From Flavobacterium caseinilyticum (GTDB taxonomy: Bacteria; Bacteroidota; Bacteroidia; Flavobacteriales; Flavobacteriaceae), in NCBI RefSeq assembly GCF_004349085.1, contig NZ_SMFM01000001.1, forward strand, positions 310,001 through 374,000: DNA of 64,000 bases, given 5' to 3'. Positions 7,059 through 16,768 of this stretch are shown here, in pieces. The first letter of the stretch is position 1, and each line of letters starts with the position of its first letter. The notes beneath the pieces were generated by a model. That model worked only from the letters and a program-made list of their open reading frames with translations. It made no database searches and was not told the origin of the DNA. The position numbers and the translations under genes are program-made.

Positions 7059-7865
7059 TTATTGTAAATAATAAATATAACCCACATTAAACCAAACTAA
7101 CCAGTCGTTTGCTTTATTCTCTTTATAAATTTCGGGATTCGGATTTAGACCATCAACCCAGTTCGAAAAGAAATATTGAAATCTTAAGTCGACCATTAAA
7201 TCCGATAAAGGCGCTAATTTATAACGGGTTCCTACACTGGAAACAACGGACCAAACGGATTCGCTCTCGGTAGAAAAACCATAAGGACGCCCTTCTGACG
7301 GGCTTAAATATTTGGGAAATGTAGTTAAAGGAGTTCCTAAGGGACCTAATGTTGAAGACGATTCGGTATTGTAATAACTAAATTGGCCTCCCAAACTTAT
7401 AAACGGGCCCAAACTACCGCTAGTTGCTGAAAAACGGCGAATACTAAAAGGGAAATATTCAAGTTGCATACCAACGTTAGTAATTGCAGAGCTTCCCGTC
7501 ATTGCTCGCAGTTGATTTGCGCCAAGTGAAGTTCTGTCAGGAGCTACATATTTTCCTAAATGTTCTAAGTTGGTTTTGTTGTACGATAGTTCGGTTCTTA
7601 TTTTAAAATGGTCATTAAAGTAAGTATCACGCGTATAGCAGTTACATTCTGCTTTGTAAGAAAAATTTAAATAATGAATAATCCCTATTCCTAAACCTGT
7701 ATTTCCCGCGTTAGTAGACAAATCACTGCGCTGCCCATAGTCTGATTGAAAAGCAACAGGTCCTGCAATAACTCCTATTTCATGCGAAAATCCGCCGAAT
7801 TGTGCACCTGAATTATTTGAAAATCCAAGTGAAATAAGTAGAAAGAGGACTATTTGTTTGATCAT
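7059..7865 (-). CDS. Outer-membrane beta-barrel-like protein (THC0290_0291-type)
   Basis: A 268-residue protein with a signal peptide (MIKQIVLFLLISLGFSNNSGA) is followed by alternating aromatic and polar stretches. A terminal strand, VWFNVGYIYYLQ, ends in an aromatic-rich barrel-like tail. It has features of a small outer-membrane barrel with a Cys pair (CNC) near residue 75. Flavobacterial homologues of this kind next to gdhA are, from memory, sometimes mislabelled glutamate dehydrogenase; nothing in the sequence supports an enzyme. It is divergent from gdhA across a 275-bp gap, so the two may share control. I am unsure of function. Confidence 0.7.
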   Translation of the reverse strand: MIKQIVLFLLISLGFSNNSGAQFGGFSHEIGVIAGPVAFQSDYGQRSDLSTNAGNTGLGIGIIHYLNFSYKAECNCYTRDTYFNDHFKIRTELSYNKTNLEHLGKYVAPDRTSLGANQLRAMTGSSAITNVGMQLEYFPFSIRRFSATSGSLGPFISLGGQFSYYNTESSSTLGPLGTPLTTFPKYLSPSEGRPYGFSTESESVWSVVSSVGTRYKLAPLSDLMVDLRFQYFFSNWVDGLNPNPEIYKENKANDWLVWFNVGYIYYLQ

Positions 7866-8088
7866 TACATTTAAATTTCAAATACGGACAAATATATAAA
7901 AACATCATACATTTATGGATATAAAATCAAAATTAAAAATAAGCATACATATTCATATTTACTTACGAAAGTCTTAATGATTTCCTTTATAACGGAATAA
8001 ATTAAACACAATTGTCTAGAAATGCTTAATAAAAAGATAATTCTATTTATAAATCAAAAAAACAGAGTCCGAATATTTTTATAAAATG

Positions 8089-8096
8089 TATATTTG
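8089..8096 (+). promoter_or_regulatory. -7 promoter box of gdhA
   Basis: TATATTTG fits TAnnTTTG and lies 45 bases before the gdhA ATG. No TTG was found at the expected -33 spacing, so the element may depend on an activator. Confidence 0.5.
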
Positions 8097-8140
8097 TAAA
8101 TTATAACGAAATCGTTTTCTTAATTAATTATTGATAATCT

Positions 8141-9484
8141 ATGTTACTAAAAATAAATGATTTTATGGCTCAAGTCGAAGCCAAAAATCCAAATGAACCT
8201 GAATTTATTCAAGCTGTTAGGGAATTTGCAGAAACTGTAATTCCATTTATTGCAGAGCAAAAAAAGTACGATGGAAAAAATTTGCTTCTCAGAATGGCTG
8301 AGCCGGAGCGCTCCATTATATTTCGTGTTCCCTGGGTAGACGATAAAGGAGAAATTCAAGTAAATAGAGGATTTAGAATTCAGATGAATTCTGCCATTGG
8401 ACCTTACAAAGGAGGAATTCGTTTTCACCATACGGTAAATTTATCAGTACTTAAATTTTTAGCTTTTGAACAAGTATTCAAAAATAGTTTAACCACCTTG
8501 CCAATGGGCGGAGGAAAAGGAGGATCTGATTTTGATCCGCAAGGAAAATCTGAATCTGAAGTAATGCGTTTTTGTCAGTCTTTCATGACTGAATTGTGCA
8601 GACACATCGGGCCGCAATTAGACGTTCCAGCAGGAGATATTGGTGTAGGAGCCAGAGAAATTGGATTTTTATTTGGTCAATACAAAAGAATAAAAAATGA
8701 GTTTACCGGAGTGTTAACTGGTAAAGGATTAGCGTATGGAGGTTCTTTAATTCGACCAGAAGCAACGGGTTACGGGGTTGTTTACTTTACCGAACAGATG
8801 TTGAGAACTATTGGTCATGAAATAAGAGGTAAAACTGTCGCTATTTCGGGATTTGGAAATGTGGCTTGGGGAGTTGCTTTGAAAGTAAATGATCTTGGCG
8901 GAAAAGTAGTTACTATTTCAGGACCTGATGGCTACATATATGACGAAGAAGGAATTTCCGGTGATAAAATTGACTTTATGCTTGAATTAAGAGCGAGAGG
9001 AGATAATAGATCTGAGGCATACCTTGAAAAGTATCCGAGAGCAGTTTTTCACAAAGGGAGAAGTGTGTGGGAAGTAAAGGTTGATGTTGCTATTCCTTGT
9101 GCAACTCAAAATGAGTTAAATGAAGAAGATGCCAGAAACTTAATCGCTAACGGTGTAATTTGTGTTACTGAAGCGGCGAATATGCCATGTACTTTGGAAG
9201 CAATCAAATTGTTCTTGAAAGCTAAAGTGCTTTTTGCTCCAGGTAAAGCAGCAAATGCAGGAGGTGTGGCAGCTTCAGGATTAGAAATGACACAAAATTC
9301 TATTCGATTAAACTGGACAAGCGAAGAGGTTGATTCTAGGTTGAAAGAAATTATGGTAGGAATCCATAATCAATGTAAGAAATATGGAACTGATGAAGAA
9401 GGCTATGTGAACTATGTAAAAGGAGCAAATATTGCCGGATTTGTAAAAGTAGCTGATGCTATGGTGGCTCAAGGAGTGGTGTAA
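8141..9484 (+). CDS. gdhA: NADP-type glutamate dehydrogenase
   Basis: Glutamate dehydrogenase interconverts 2-oxoglutarate plus ammonium with glutamate. The 447-residue length is typical of hexameric GDH. GPYKGGIRFH (88-97) contains the substrate-binding lysine, PMGGGKGGSDFDP (121-133) holds the catalytic Lys126, and GFGNVAWG later is the Rossmann dinucleotide motif. The length and motif set fit the NADP(H)-linked class. It is monocistronic, with a promoter box upstream and a strong terminator behind. Confidence 0.96.
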   Translation: MLLKINDFMAQVEAKNPNEPEFIQAVREFAETVIPFIAEQKKYDGKNLLLRMAEPERSIIFRVPWVDDKGEIQVNRGFRIQMNSAIGPYKGGIRFHHTVNLSVLKFLAFEQVFKNSLTTLPMGGGKGGSDFDPQGKSESEVMRFCQSFMTELCRHIGPQLDVPAGDIGVGAREIGFLFGQYKRIKNEFTGVLTGKGLAYGGSLIRPEATGYGVVYFTEQMLRTIGHEIRGKTVAISGFGNVAWGVALKVNDLGGKVVTISGPDGYIYDEEGISGDKIDFMLELRARGDNRSEAYLEKYPRAVFHKGRSVWEVKVDVAIPCATQNELNEEDARNLIANGVICVTEAANMPCTLEAIKLFLKAKVLFAPGKAANAGGVAASGLEMTQNSIRLNWTSEEVDSRLKEIMVGIHNQCKKYGTDEEGYVNYVKGANIAGFVKVADAMVAQGVV

Positions 9485-9503
9485 ATAAGAATAAATATAG
9501 TTT

Positions 9504-9544
9504 AAAAGCCTTCTGCCGATCTTTCGGACGGAAGGCTTTTTTTT
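9504..9544 (+). terminator. gdhA terminator
   Basis: AAAAGCCTTCTGCCGA (9504-9519) pairs with TCGGACGGAAGGCTTTT (9524-9540) and is followed by a run of T residues to 9544. It sits 20 bases after the gdhA stop codon. Confidence 0.88.
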
Positions 9545-9576
9545 GTGTAACAAAATTCTAATACTTCCGTTTGTTC

Positions 9577-9584
9577 TATATTTG
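9577..9584 (+). promoter_or_regulatory. -7 promoter box of porZ
   Basis: TATATTTG matches the consensus and lies 22 bases before the chosen ATG at 9607. This supports rejecting the upstream in-frame ATG at 9571, which would lie before the promoter box. Confidence 0.55.
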
Positions 9585-9606
9585 TAAATCAATAGTGATA
9601 CAAATA

Positions 9607-11895
9607 ATGAAAAAGAATTTTTTATATTTTTTAGTTGCGCTTTTTACGCAAATGGGTTTTGCCCAAAGTGATTTGTCATGGCGCGGTTATTTTTCTTATA
9701 ATGAAATTAAAGATGTATCAGAATCTACTACTGCGATTTATGCAGCTTCTGAAAATGCATTGTTTTCTCAAAACAGAACAACGGGCCTCATAAAAACTAT
9801 AAATACTATTGACGGACTTTCCGGGCAAACTATTTCATCGCTGTATCACAGTGCAACATTCAATAAAACAATTGTAGGCTATGAAAACGGATTGATTATA
9901 GCAATCAATGAAACCGATGGAAGTATGCTTAATGTGGTCGATATTATCAGTAAACAACTTCCGTCGAATATCAAGAAAATAAATCACTTCATGGAATTTG
10001 AAGGCATTGTTTATGTATCGTGCGATTTTGGGATTGTCCAATTCAATTTAGCCACTATGCAATTTGGGGACACTTATTTTATAGGAGACAATGGAGCAGA
10101 AATAATAGTGAATCAAACCGCACTGTTTAATGGGTATATTTATGCTGCGACTAATAGTGGCATAAAAAGAGCCGGCGTTTCCAATAAAAATTTAATAGAT
10201 TATCGCCAGTGGGAAACAATTGCCCAAGGAAATTGGTCTAGCATTGAAACTTTTGAAACAGATTTGTTTGCCATTAATGGATCAGGAACTATTCATAAAT
10301 ATAATTCCGTTTCGAATTCATTTACAGGTCTGATTACCCTTGCGCAACCAGCAGTAGACATGAGAGCAAAAGCCAATTATTTAATAGTTTCTACTTTAAA
10401 CACGATTTATATCTATAACAGACAAATGGCATTAGTTCGCCAAATAAATGCAAGTCAAATCCCCGATATTACTGCTTCTTTTACATGTGCAACAATAATA
10501 GAGGAAACTGTTTTTATTGGAACAAAAGAACATGGACTATTAACGTCTTCGCTTTCTTCGGCAGTAGCTTTTGAAAATTTAACACCAATTGGCCCTTCAA
10601 GAAATAATATATTTTCGCTTCAAGCGACACCAAATTCGCTTTGGACCGTTTATGGCGATTACACGTCTGATTATAATCCGTATGCTTTAGACAGTTATGG
10701 CGTGAGTAAATTGACCGAAAGCGGATGGTTAAATATTCCGTATGAGAAAGTTTTAGGAGCAAAATCAATGACCCGAATCACGGTAAACCCCAGTAATGAA
10801 AAGGAAGTGTATGCTAGTTCTTTTTTTTCAGGATTACTGAAAATTGAAAATGACGAACCTAAAATTTTGTACAATCAAACCAATAGCAGTTTAGAGTCGC
10901 TGAACTTTGTAGGTCCTGATTATATCGATATCAGGATTAATGGAGCCGCATTTGACAAATCCGGAAATCTTTGGATTACCAATAGCCGAATAAAAAACGG
11001 ACTGAAAGTGCTGAGATCTAACGGGCAATGGCAAAGTTATGCTATGGATAATATTTTGAAGTCACCAAATGATAACAATTTCGGAACAATTGCCATCGAT
11101 AAAAACGGGACGAAATGGCTTTCCACGAGCGGAGATGGCGTTGTTGGGTTTAATGAGATTGCCAATAAATTCAAAAAAATAACAATAGGTCCTGATACGG
11201 GGAATCTGCCGGTTTCTGATGTACGTACCGTGGCGTTAGACACCAGAAACCAACTTTGGATAGGAACTACAAAAGGATTGCGCGTTTTGTCAAACGTAGG
11301 GAATTTTCAAACTGACGACCAAATGAAAGCTAATCCTATAATTATTGTAGAAGATAACTTGCCACAGGAATTATTGTACGAACAATTCATCACAGATATT
11401 GCTGTGGATGGTGCTAATAACAAATGGATTGGCACCGCTGATTCGGGTTTGTTTTTGATTTCGCCAAACGGTCAGGAAACCAAATATCATTTTACAATCA
11501 ATAATTCTCCGTTACCCAGCAATGTTATAAATGATATTGATATCAATAGCGCTACGGGCGAAGTTTTTATTGCTACGGCCAAAGGATTGGTTTCTTTTAA
11601 AGGAGTTTCGACTGCTGCCAATGATGATTTAAGCAGCGCTTATGTGTATCCAAATCCCGTGCGTCCTGAATATCAGGGAACCGTTAAAATTGCAGGTTTA
11701 CTGGATAGAGCCAATATTAAAATCACCGATATTGAAGGAAATCTGGTCTACGAAACCACTGCAGCGGGCGGAACAATAGAATGGGATACCACTGCTTTTG
11801 GAAAATATAAAGTCGCTTCCGGTGTGTACATGATTTTTATTTCGGCACAAGACGGAGTAGAAACTAAAGTTAAAAAAGTGATGATAATTAGATAG
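9607..11895 (+). CDS. porZ: PorZ-like type IX secretion system beta-propeller protein
   Basis: From ATG 9607 the protein has 762 residues with a signal peptide (MKKNFLYFLVALFTQMGFAQ). The N-terminal block LSWRGYFSYNEIKDVSES followed by IYAASENALFS and INTIDGLSGQTISSLYH matches PorZ, a type IX secretion attachment-complex component with two seven-bladed propellers resembling two-component regulator propellers. The repeats IDKNGTKWLSTSGDGVVGF and TRNQLWIGTTKGLRVLS are propeller blades. The C-terminal 85 residues (YVYPNPVRPEY ... GVYMIFI ... VKKVMIIR) are a type-A T9SS sorting domain. It precedes recO on the same strand. The start chosen lies just behind the promoter box. Confidence 0.88.
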   Translation: MKKNFLYFLVALFTQMGFAQSDLSWRGYFSYNEIKDVSESTTAIYAASENALFSQNRTTGLIKTINTIDGLSGQTISSLYHSATFNKTIVGYENGLIIAINETDGSMLNVVDIISKQLPSNIKKINHFMEFEGIVYVSCDFGIVQFNLATMQFGDTYFIGDNGAEIIVNQTALFNGYIYAATNSGIKRAGVSNKNLIDYRQWETIAQGNWSSIETFETDLFAINGSGTIHKYNSVSNSFTGLITLAQPAVDMRAKANYLIVSTLNTIYIYNRQMALVRQINASQIPDITASFTCATIIEETVFIGTKEHGLLTSSLSSAVAFENLTPIGPSRNNIFSLQATPNSLWTVYGDYTSDYNPYALDSYGVSKLTESGWLNIPYEKVLGAKSMTRITVNPSNEKEVYASSFFSGLLKIENDEPKILYNQTNSSLESLNFVGPDYIDIRINGAAFDKSGNLWITNSRIKNGLKVLRSNGQWQSYAMDNILKSPNDNNFGTIAIDKNGTKWLSTSGDGVVGFNEIANKFKKITIGPDTGNLPVSDVRTVALDTRNQLWIGTTKGLRVLSNVGNFQTDDQMKANPIIIVEDNLPQELLYEQFITDIAVDGANNKWIGTADSGLFLISPNGQETKYHFTINNSPLPSNVINDIDINSATGEVFIATAKGLVSFKGVSTAANDDLSSAYVYPNPVRPEYQGTVKIAGLLDRANIKITDIEGNLVYETTAAGGTIEWDTTAFGKYKVASGVYMIFISAQDGVETKVKKVMIIR

Positions 11896-11991
11896 TGTTC
11901 AGTGTTCAGTGATCAGTCCCGAAGCTTAAGGATAGTGGTCAGTTCTCTAAAATCTAATAATCTAAGAAGTCTAATAATCTAAAAATCTAAA
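11896..11991. repeat. TCAGT-rich tract and CTAATAATCTAA tandem words
   Basis: Directly after the porZ stop codon come GTTCAGTGTTCAGTGATCAG and then several copies of the word TCTAATAATCTAAG/A up to the recO start. The same low-complexity family occurs at 2891-3053. The recO leader is therefore made almost entirely of degenerate repeat. Confidence 0.6.
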
Positions 11992-11992
11992 C

Positions 11993-12706
11993 TTGTTAGT
12001 AAAAACCAAAGCCATCGTCCTTTCATCTTTGAAATTCCAAGAAAAAAGCTTGATTGTCAAATGCTTCACGTTGTCTCATGGCTTGAAATCGTACTTCGTT
12101 CGGGATGCTTTTTCGAGCCGAAAAGCGAATCAGAAAATCGCTTATTTTCAGCCTTTGACGATACTCGAAATTGAAGCGGTTCATAAAAATAAAGGGACTT
12201 TGGAAAATTTCAAAGAGATAAAAATCGCAACTCCTTTTCATTCGATTCATTCAGATATTTACAAGAGTACGATTGTGATGTTTATTTCAGAAATGCTGCA
12301 CCATTCCATCCATGAAGAAGAAACGAATGAGCATCTTTTTACTTTTTTGGAAACGGCTTTGCATTGGTTGGACAATAACGATGAAATTGCTAATTTTCAC
12401 TTGATTTTATTATTGGAAACTACAAAATATTTAGGCTTTTATCCTGATACTTCGGACATGGATATGCCTTTTTTCGAAATGAACGAAGGAATTTTCACGC
12501 CTTTTAATGCCATCAGTTCACTTACGGAACATGAGAGTAATTTGTTCAAAAAACTGATCGATTTGAGATTTGATACCGATCAAAAAACATTTCATGTCAT
12601 TGAAAGACAAATTGTTTTGAGAATTCTAATTGATTACTACAGTTTTCACTTGGACGGCTTTAAAAAACCAAAATCGCTGGACGTTTTGAAAGAAGTTTTT
12701 TCGTAG
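11993..12706 (+). CDS. recO: DNA repair protein RecO
   Basis: RecO loads RecA at gaps and anneals strands together with RecR. The 237-residue protein begins MLVKTKAIVLSSLKFQEKSL, the conserved N-terminal OB-fold entry of flavobacterial RecO, using a TTG start at 11993; no ATG gives this N-terminus. The helical C-terminal part is intact (LLLETTKYLGFYPD). The CxxC zinc knuckle found in many RecO proteins is not evident, as is common in this phylum. It follows porZ. Confidence 0.92.
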   Translation: MLVKTKAIVLSSLKFQEKSLIVKCFTLSHGLKSYFVRDAFSSRKANQKIAYFQPLTILEIEAVHKNKGTLENFKEIKIATPFHSIHSDIYKSTIVMFISEMLHHSIHEEETNEHLFTFLETALHWLDNNDEIANFHLILLLETTKYLGFYPDTSDMDMPFFEMNEGIFTPFNAISSLTEHESNLFKKLIDLRFDTDQKTFHVIERQIVLRILIDYYSFHLDGFKKPKSLDVLKEVFS

Positions 12707-12835
12707 AAAGTTCTGTGGTCGGTTTTATATAGTGTTTTATCGAATTCTCTAATCAAATTTGTCTATTTTCTCTCATCTTTTCTTTCTTTTATTCAAAATT
12801 CCTTACTTTCGCACCTCGATTTAGAAAAGGATAAA

Positions 12836-15800
12836 ATGAGCACAAAATTTACTGAATACAAAGGACTTGACTTACCAACTGTGGCGTCAGAAGTTCTGGA
12901 TTTTTGGAAGAAAGAAAATATATTCGAGAAAAGCGTAACCACTCGTGAAGGAAACCCACCATTCGTATTTTTTGAAGGGCCACCTTCGGCAAATGGACTG
13001 CCGGGGATTCACCACGTAATGGCGCGTGCCATTAAAGATATTTTTTGCAGATATAAAACTCAAAAAGGGTTCCAAGTAAAGCGTAAAGCGGGCTGGGATA
13101 CCCACGGTTTACCGGTGGAATTAGGTACCGAAAAAGAATTAGGAATCACCAAAGAAGATATTGGAAAAACCATTTCCATCGAAGAATATAACGAAGCGTG
13201 TAAAAAAACAGTGATGCGTTATACGGATGTTTGGAATGATTTGACCGAAAAAATGGGGTATTGGGTCGATATGGAAGATCCGTATGTGACCTACAAATCC
13301 AAATATATGGAAACGGTTTGGTGGATTTTGAAACAAATCTACAACAAGGATTTGATGTACAAAGGCTACACCATTCAACCGTATTCTCCTAAAGCAGGAA
13401 CAGGATTATCGTCGCATGAAGTGAACCAACCGGGAAGTTACCGTGATGTAACGGACACTACAGTTGTGGCGCAATTTAAAGTGATTGACGCGCACAAAGA
13501 GTTGTTGTTCTCAAAGTTTTACGATTACATCAGTTCAAACAATTTACTGCATTATAAGTTAGAAGCGTTGGATTTAGACGAAATCTTTATCCTTGCTTGG
13601 ACCACAACGCCTTGGACATTGCCAAGTAATACGGCTTTGACTGTAGGTCCAAAAATTGAATATGCTTTAGTAAAAACATTCAATCAATATACGTTTCGTC
13701 CGGCAACATTGATTTTGGCTAAGAATTTAGTTGGAAAACAATTCGGAAAAGGGTTCTTCGAAAGTAAAGAGCCTGCTGATTTTGAAAATTTCAAAGAAGG
13801 CGATAAGAAAATTCCATATCAGGTTTTAGCGGAATGCAAAGGAGCTGATTTAGTTGACATTCGTTACGAACAATTAATTCCTTTAGTTCTTCCGTATCAA
13901 AATGCTGAAAATGCTTTCAGAGTAATTTCAGGGGATTTTGTAACTACTGAAGACGGAACAGGAATTGTGCATACATCGCCTACTTTTGGTGCTGATGATG
14001 CAAAAGTAGCCAAAGAAGCTACGCCTGAAGTTCCGCCGATGTTGGTTCTTGACGAAAATGGAACTCCGGTTCCGTTAGTAGATTTACAAGGAAAATTCAC
14101 CTCGCATGTGGGAGAATATGCCGGTAAATATGTAAAAAACGAATATTATAACGAAGGCGAAGCGCCGGAACGTTCGGTAGATGTTGAAATCGCCATCCGA
14201 TTAAAAGAAGAAAATAGAGCGTTTAAAGTAGAGAAATACGTCCACAGTTACCCACATTGCTGGAGAACAGACAAGCCTATTTTATATTATCCATTGGATT
14301 CTTGGTTTATAAAAATTTCTGAAGTTAAAGACAGAATGTTTGACTTGAACGAAACCATCAACTGGAAGCCAAAAGCGACTGGAGAAGGACGTTTTGGAAA
14401 TTGGTTGAAAAATGCCAACGACTGGAATTTATCGCGTTCAAGATTCTGGGGAATTCCATTGCCAATCTGGAGAACCGAAGACAAACAAGAAGAAATCTTA
14501 ATTGGTTCTGTTGAAGAATTATACAACGAAATTGAAAAATCTATCGCTGCAGGTTTCCAAAAAGAAAATCCTTTTAAAGGTTTTGAAATTGGAAATATGG
14601 CGGAATCCAATTATGATTTGGTTGATTTGCATAAAAATGTAGTCGATGAAATCACCTTGGTTTCTGCTTCGGGCAAACCAATGACGCGTGAAGCGGACTT
14701 GATTGACGTTTGGTTTGATTCGGGTTCCATGCCGTATGCACAATGGCATTATCCTTTTGAAAACAAAGAAAAAATAGACGAAAATAAAGATTTCCCTGCT
14801 GACTTTATCGCGGAAGGAGTGGATCAAACGCGTGGTTGGTTTTACACCTTGCACGCCATTGGAACATTAGTTTTCGATAAAGTAGCGTACAAAAATGTAG
14901 TTTCTAATGGATTAGTTTTAGACAAAAACGGACAAAAAATGTCCAAACGTTTAGGGAATGCCGCAGATCCTTTTGAAACATTAAAAGAATATGGTCCGGA
15001 TGCAACACGTTGGTATATGATATCGAATGCGAATCCATGGGACAACTTGAAATTTGACTTAGAAGGAATTGCTGAGGTGCGAAGAAAATTCTTTGGAACT
15101 TTATACAATACGTATTCGTTCTTTAGTTTATATGCGAATATTGATGGTTTTAAATTTGAAGAAGCGGAGATTCCGGTAAACGAAAGACTGGAAATTGACC
15201 AATGGATCATGTCGGAATTGAACACTTTAATTAAAGAAGTAGATAGTTTTTATGCCGATTACGAACCAACGAAAGCAGCTCGTGCAATCTCTGAATTTGT
15301 ACAGGAAAACTTGAGTAACTGGTACGTTCGTTTGTGCAGAAGACGCTTCTGGAAAGGGGAATATGCGCAGGACAAAATCGCTGCTTATCAAACTTTATAT
15401 ACCTGTTTGTTAACCATAAGTAAACTAGGTGCGCCAATCGCTCCGTTCTTTATGGATAAACTTTACAGAGACTTAACATCAACAACACAGTCAGAAAAGT
15501 ATGACAGTGTACATTTGGCGGAGTTTCCAATTTCGGTTGACAACTATGTTAATAAAATGTTAGAGAGCAAAATGGAGAAAGCACAGACCATTTCATCGTT
15601 GGTTTTATCCCTCCGAAAGAAGGAAATGATAAAGGTACGCCAACCGTTGCAAAAGGTAATGATTCCAGTACTTGACGACAATCAAAGAGCTGAAATTGAG
15701 GCTGTTTCTGACCTCATAAAGGCAGAGGTAAACGTGAAAGAAATAGTACTTTTAGACGATGCTTCCGGTGTTTTGGTGAAACAAATTAAGCCTAATTTTA

Positions 15801-16294
15801 AGGCGCTCGGACCCCGTTTTGGAAAGGATATGGGATTGATTTCTAAGGAAATACAAGGCTTTTCGAAAGAGCAGATCAGTCAAATGGACAAGGAAGGAAG
15901 TCTGAATATTGTTATTGCAGGAAAAAACGTAACTTTAACATTAGAAGATGTAGAAATAACATCGCAGGATATCGAAGGTTGGTTAGTAGCCAATTCAAAC
16001 GGAGTAACGGTTGCGCTGGATATTACAATTTCACCAGCATTAAAACAAGAAGGAATTGCCAGAGAATTAGTGAACAGAATTCAGAATATCCGTAAAGATT
16101 CGGGATTTGAAGTTACTGATAAAATAAAAGTTCAATTAAAAAGAAATGGAATTTTAGAGGAGGCAATTCTTAAAAACGTGGACTATATTAAATCGGAAAC
16201 GTTAACCAGCGATTTGATTTTTGTAGATGATATGGAAAACGGGACAGAAATTGAATTTGACGAAATAAAAACAATGCTATTAATTTCAAAATAA
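12836..16294 (+). CDS. ileS: Isoleucyl-tRNA synthetase
   Basis: The 1152-residue class I synthetase charges tRNA-Ile. The HIGH-type motif appears in PSANGLPGIHHVMARA near residue 52, and KMSKRLGN near 700 is the second signature. A long CP1 editing insertion lies between them (WTTTPWTLPSNTAL). The size and extended C-terminal region resemble the larger 'type 2' IleS, a class that includes mupirocin-tolerant enzymes; I infer class only from size. It is followed by a DksA-like gene after 7 bases, so the two are probably co-transcribed. Confidence 0.97.
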   Translation: MSTKFTEYKGLDLPTVASEVLDFWKKENIFEKSVTTREGNPPFVFFEGPPSANGLPGIHHVMARAIKDIFCRYKTQKGFQVKRKAGWDTHGLPVELGTEKELGITKEDIGKTISIEEYNEACKKTVMRYTDVWNDLTEKMGYWVDMEDPYVTYKSKYMETVWWILKQIYNKDLMYKGYTIQPYSPKAGTGLSSHEVNQPGSYRDVTDTTVVAQFKVIDAHKELLFSKFYDYISSNNLLHYKLEALDLDEIFILAWTTTPWTLPSNTALTVGPKIEYALVKTFNQYTFRPATLILAKNLVGKQFGKGFFESKEPADFENFKEGDKKIPYQVLAECKGADLVDIRYEQLIPLVLPYQNAENAFRVISGDFVTTEDGTGIVHTSPTFGADDAKVAKEATPEVPPMLVLDENGTPVPLVDLQGKFTSHVGEYAGKYVKNEYYNEGEAPERSVDVEIAIRLKEENRAFKVEKYVHSYPHCWRTDKPILYYPLDSWFIKISEVKDRMFDLNETINWKPKATGEGRFGNWLKNANDWNLSRSRFWGIPLPIWRTEDKQEEILIGSVEELYNEIEKSIAAGFQKENPFKGFEIGNMAESNYDLVDLHKNVVDEITLVSASGKPMTREADLIDVWFDSGSMPYAQWHYPFENKEKIDENKDFPADFIAEGVDQTRGWFYTLHAIGTLVFDKVAYKNVVSNGLVLDKNGQKMSKRLGNAADPFETLKEYGPDATRWYMISNANPWDNLKFDLEGIAEVRRKFFGTLYNTYSFFSLYANIDGFKFEEAEIPVNERLEIDQWIMSELNTLIKEVDSFYADYEPTKAARAISEFVQENLSNWYVRLCRRRFWKGEYAQDKIAAYQTLYTCLLTISKLGAPIAPFFMDKLYRDLTSTTQSEKYDSVHLAEFPISVDNYVNKMLESKMEKAQTISSLVLSLRKKEMIKVRQPLQKVMIPVLDDNQRAEIEAVSDLIKAEVNVKEIVLLDDASGVLVKQIKPNFKALGPRFGKDMGLISKEIQGFSKEQISQMDKEGSLNIVIAGKNVTLTLEDVEITSQDIEGWLVANSNGVTVALDITISPALKQEGIARELVNRIQNIRKDSGFEVTDKIKVQLKRNGILEEAILKNVDYIKSETLTSDLIFVDDMENGTEIEFDEIKTMLLISK

Positions 16295-16301
16295 TATAAA
16301 T

Positions 16302-16682
16302 ATGGTAAATGAAGCCACAAGATACTCTGACGCAGATTTAGCAGAGTTCAAAGAGATAATACTTAATAAAATTCATAAAGCGCAAGCCGATTTAGATTTG
16401 ATTAAAAGTGCGTACATGAATGATTTGAATAACGGAACTGATGACACGTCACCAACCTTCAAAGCATTCGAAGAGGGAAGCGAAAGCATGTCTAAAGAAG
16501 CAAACTCTCAACTGGCAATACGTCAGGAGAAGTTTATTCGTGATTTGAAAAATGCACTCTTCCGAGTAGAAAATAAAACGTACGGTGTGTGTAAAGTTAC
16601 AGGCAAATTAATTGGGAAAGAAAGATTAAAAATCGTTCCTCATGCAACAATGAGTATTGAAGCTAAAAACTTGCAACGATAA
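16302..16682 (+). CDS. DksA/TraR-family protein with lost zinc ligands
   Basis: The 126-residue protein has the coiled-coil plus globular layout of DksA/TraR regulators, which act in the RNA polymerase secondary channel. The usual C-x2-C ... C-x2-C zinc knuckle is reduced to one cysteine: Cys97, Thr100, Ser118, Ala121 occupy the four ligand positions, within YGVCKVTGKLIGKERL and PHATMSIEA. The fold signature is otherwise kept, so a zinc-free version is likely. It starts 7 bases behind ileS and ends at a terminator, so it is the last gene of that transcript. Confidence 0.85.
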   Translation: MVNEATRYSDADLAEFKEIILNKIHKAQADLDLIKSAYMNDLNNGTDDTSPTFKAFEEGSESMSKEANSQLAIRQEKFIRDLKNALFRVENKTYGVCKVTGKLIGKERLKIVPHATMSIEAKNLQR

Positions 16683-16704
16683 AACCTCTTGTTAAACAAG
16701 ATTT

Positions 16705-16730
16705 AACGCTCCATTGGGAGCGTTTTTTTT
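16705..16730 (+). terminator. Terminator after the DksA-like gene
   Basis: AACGCTCC (16705-16712) pairs with GGAGCGTT (16717-16724) over a 4-base loop, followed by eight T residues. This separates the ileS transcript from lspA. Confidence 0.88.
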
Positions 16731-16741
16731 GATTAAATTGT

Positions 16742-16749
16742 TATTTTTG
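16742..16749 (+). promoter_or_regulatory. -7 promoter box of lspA
   Basis: TATTTTTG matches TAnnTTTG and lies 19 bases before the lspA ATG, right after the preceding terminator. Confidence 0.55.
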
Positions 16750-16768
16750 CGCCACTAAAATTTATAAA

